DNA from: Rhodococcus koreensis
Lineage (GTDB): Bacteria > Actinomycetota > Actinomycetes > Mycobacteriales > Mycobacteriaceae
Direction of reading: 5' to 3'
NCBI RefSeq assembly: GCF_900105905.1
Contig: NZ_FNSV01000005.1
Span: 6,324,001 to 6,388,000, forward strand
DNA length: 64,000 nt
Shown: positions 62,341 to 64,000 of the stretch, piece by piece
How positions within the stretch are numbered: the first letter of the stretch is position 1
Layout: the number at the start of each line of letters is the position of its first letter
The notes under the pieces: model-generated
Databases searched by the model: none
Told to the model about the DNA's origin: nothing
The model's input: only the letters and a program-made list of their open reading frames with translations
Made by a program: the position numbers and the translations under genes

Positions 62341-63534
62341 ATGACCACCCATTCCCATCCGCGGCCCTTCAGCGCCGTCGACCCACTCGACATCGACACG
62401 CTGTACTCGGACGACGAACTCGCCGTGCGCGACACCGTCCGGAAATTCTGCGCCGAGCATGTCACACCGCACGTCGCCGACTGGTTCGAGGCCGGCGAAC
62501 TGCCGGGAGCCCGCGAACTGGCGAAGGAATTCGGGAAACTCGGCGTCCTCGGCATGCACCTCGAGGGCTACGGGTGCGGCGGATCGTCGGCCGTCCACTA
62601 CGGTCTCGCCTGCCTCGAACTCGAGGCCTGCGACTCCGGCATCCGCTCCCTCGTGTCGGTGCAGGGCTCCCTGGCCATGTTCTCGATCTGGAACAACGGC
62701 TCCGAGGAGCAGAAGAATCAATGGCTGCCCGGCATGGCGGCCGGTGAGATCATCGGCTGCTTCGGTCTCACCGAACCGGACGCGGGCTCCGACCCGGCGT
62801 CGATGTCGACGCGTGCCAAGCGGGACGGCTCGGACTGGATCCTCAGCGGCCGCAAGATGTGGATCACCAACGGCAGCATCGCCGACGTCGCGGTGGTGTG
62901 GGCGGCCACCGACGACGGGGTCCGCGGATTCATCGTTCCGACCGACACCCCGGGTTTCAGCGCGCCCGTGATCAAGCACAAGATGTCGTTGCGCGCCTCG
63001 GTCACCAGCGAACTGGTGCTGGACGACGTCCGACTGCCCGAATCGGCGATGCTCCCCGGCGCCCGTGGCGTGCGCGCCCCGCTCAGCAGCCTGTCCGAGG
63101 CGCGCTACGGCATCGTGTGGGGTGCGATGGGCGCGGCGCGGTCCGCGTGGGAGGCTGCCCTGCAGTACTCGAAGGACCGCGCCCAGTTCGGACGACCCAT
63201 CGGCGGATTCCAGCTCACGCAGGCCAAGTTGGCCGACATGGCGGTGGAACTGCACAAGGGGCAGCTGTTGTCGCTGCACCTCGGCAGGCTGAAGGACACG
63301 GCCGGGCTGCGACCGGACCAGGTCAGCTTCGGCAAACTCAACAACACGCGTGAGGCCATCGAGATCTGCCGCACGGCGCGCACCATCCTGGGCGGCAACG
63401 GAATCTCCTTGGAGTTCCCCGTCATCCGGCACATGGTCAACCTCGAATCGGTCCTGACCTACGAGGGGACACCCGAGATGCATCAGCTGGTTCTCGGGCA
63501 GGCCTTCACCGGCGAGAACGCGTTCCGCGGATAG
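62341..63534 (+). CDS. gcdH: Glutaryl-CoA dehydrogenase
   Basis: 397 residues. Glutaryl-CoA dehydrogenase oxidises and decarboxylates glutaryl-CoA to crotonyl-CoA with FAD. The GCDH pattern is clear: EGYGCGGSSAVHYGL near residue 75, CFGLTEPDAGSDP, NGISLEFPVIRHMVNLE and the catalytic Glu in TYEGTPEMHQ. Beta-oxidation of pimeloyl-CoA, the BadI product, yields glutaryl-CoA, so this gene fits the end of the same route. It starts 11 nt after the ligase. Confidence 0.88.
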   Translation: MTTHSHPRPFSAVDPLDIDTLYSDDELAVRDTVRKFCAEHVTPHVADWFEAGELPGARELAKEFGKLGVLGMHLEGYGCGGSSAVHYGLACLELEACDSGIRSLVSVQGSLAMFSIWNNGSEEQKNQWLPGMAAGEIIGCFGLTEPDAGSDPASMSTRAKRDGSDWILSGRKMWITNGSIADVAVVWAATDDGVRGFIVPTDTPGFSAPVIKHKMSLRASVTSELVLDDVRLPESAMLPGARGVRAPLSSLSEARYGIVWGAMGAARSAWEAALQYSKDRAQFGRPIGGFQLTQAKLADMAVELHKGQLLSLHLGRLKDTAGLRPDQVSFGKLNNTREAIEICRTARTILGGNGISLEFPVIRHMVNLESVLTYEGTPEMHQLVLGQAFTGENAFRG

Positions 63535-63546
63535 GAGACGAACACC

Positions 63547-64000
63547 ATGACCATCGAATACGAATCCGAGCACCAGCAGTTCCGGGACAGCGTCCGCAGC
63601 TTCGTTCGCGAGCGAATCGTCCCGCGGCACGAGCAGTGGGAGAACGAAAGCTGTCTCGACCCGGCACTGTTCACCGAAGCGGGTAAGCAGGGGCTGCTCG
63701 GCTTCCCGGTCCCCGAGGCGTACGGAGGTCCCGGCGTCGAGGACTTCCGCTACAACGCGATCGTCGTCGACGAGGTCAACCGTGCGGGTGCCGCATCCGC
63801 GGGTATCGCGTTCTCCCTCCAGAACGACGTCGTGCTGCCGTACCTGACGGACATGACGACCGAGGAACAGAAGGCCCGGTGGCTTCCGGGAACCGTCACC
63901 GGGGAGACGATTCTCGGCATCGCGATGACCGAGCCGGGCACCGGAAGCGACCTCACCGGCATCCGCACCACGGCGGTCCGCGACGGCGAGCACTACGTGG
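63547..64000 (+). CDS. Acyl-CoA dehydrogenase, 3' end cut by window
   Basis: The N-terminal 151 residues are visible, opening TIEYESEHQQFRDSVRSF and including AMTEPGTGSDLTG. The start has an AGGAG box 12 nt after gcdH. It resembles the LCAD-type enzyme at 51682 in its N-terminal half. It may act on pimeloyl-CoA or be the AliB dehydrogenase. The catalytic base region lies beyond the window, so subtype is unsettled. Confidence 0.82.
   Translation, partial: MTIEYESEHQQFRDSVRSFVRERIVPRHEQWENESCLDPALFTEAGKQGLLGFPVPEAYGGPGVEDFRYNAIVVDEVNRAGAASAGIAFSLQNDVVLPYLTDMTTEEQKARWLPGTVTGETILGIAMTEPGTGSDLTGIRTTAVRDGEHYV

Noticed and set aside
60608..63993. Long minus-strand frames opposite the CoA ligase and glutaryl-CoA dehydrogenase
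   Set aside because: The plus-strand genes have complete catalytic motifs and ribosome binding sites. The minus-strand products show no family features.
1..64000. Search for tRNA, rRNA, CRISPR arrays, insertion sequences, prophage or attachment sites
   Set aside because: No cloverleaf, spaced repeat array, transposase, integrase or terminal inverted repeat could be recognised. Gene order looks like ordinary chromosomal catabolic clusters.

Overview
The window is a high-GC, densely packed actinobacterial chromosome segment. It most resembles Rhodococcus (R. jostii/opacus group). This is inferred from gene content: many acyl-CoA dehydrogenases, two P450s, a fused acyl-CoA carboxylase, a Ddn/F420-type nitroreductase homologue, a DUF2236 protein, a PknK-like kinase, many TetR/LysR/LuxR regulators and frequent GTG starts. 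No tRNA, rRNA, CRISPR array, insertion sequence or phage gene was seen. Both ends cut through genes.

Left end (1-7726): one plus-strand operon for hexonates (L-gulonate/L-idonate type). It holds a 2-hydroxyacid dehydrogenase (5' cut), a ManD/RspA dehydratase, a mannonate/fructuronate oxidoreductase, an MHS-family transporter, KDPG aldolase (frameshifted as given), KDG kinase and an IdnD-like dehydrogenase. Together they would lead to 2-keto-3-deoxygluconate and then pyruvate plus glyceraldehyde-3-phosphate. An AcuI-type reductase follows (7815-8798). A hairpin that contains both stop codons separates it from a convergent minus-strand unit (15683-8831): P450, TetR, acyl-CoA ligase, and a single-chain biotin carboxylase/BCCP/carboxyltransferase.

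15.9-22.6 kb: small regulatory units. These are two TetR genes, a Ddn-like protein, a four-helix membrane protein, a DUF2236 oxygenase-like gene behind a 30-bp palindrome, and a 1097-residue kinase/NB-ARC/TPR/LuxR fusion. Convergent neighbours here overlap at their 3' ends.

22.7-47.2 kb: a large catabolic island. A minus-strand arm carries ABC ATPase, two alpha/beta hydrolases, a 4-hydroxyacetophenone-monooxygenase-like Baeyer-Villiger enzyme and an SDR. A plus-strand arm carries SDR, ABC permease, SDR, LysR, ADP-forming CoA ligase, a three-subunit biotin carboxylase, an MDR reductase, the ABC lipoprotein, an APH-type kinase with an ACAD11-like dehydrogenase, then (after a strong terminator) a PFOR-type reductase, a CYP199-like P450 and a LuxR-type ATPase. 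A 29-nt element with a LysR-type core occurs at both ends, in the divergent promoter region (28197) and before the reductase (42149), suggesting one regulon. The likely chemistry is oxygen insertion into a ketone, ester or lactone hydrolysis, CoA activation and kinase-assisted dehydration of a hydroxyacyl-CoA. The substrate is unknown.

47.9-55.9 kb: a LysR-linked operon with an ACS-family transporter, CaiB-type CoA transferase, LCAD/IVD-type dehydrogenase, crotonase, HSD10-like dehydrogenase and thiolase: a full beta-oxidation set started by CoA transfer. A small DUF3263-like gene and a TetR end this block.

57.7-64 kb: a cyclohexanecarboxylate-type operon with an acyl-CoA dehydrogenase, BadI ring hydrolase, BadH dehydrogenase, CoA ligase, glutaryl-CoA dehydrogenase and another (cut) acyl-CoA dehydrogenase. 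Two of its promoters share the same operator at the same distance from the -35 box. A clear BadK hydratase is not in the window.
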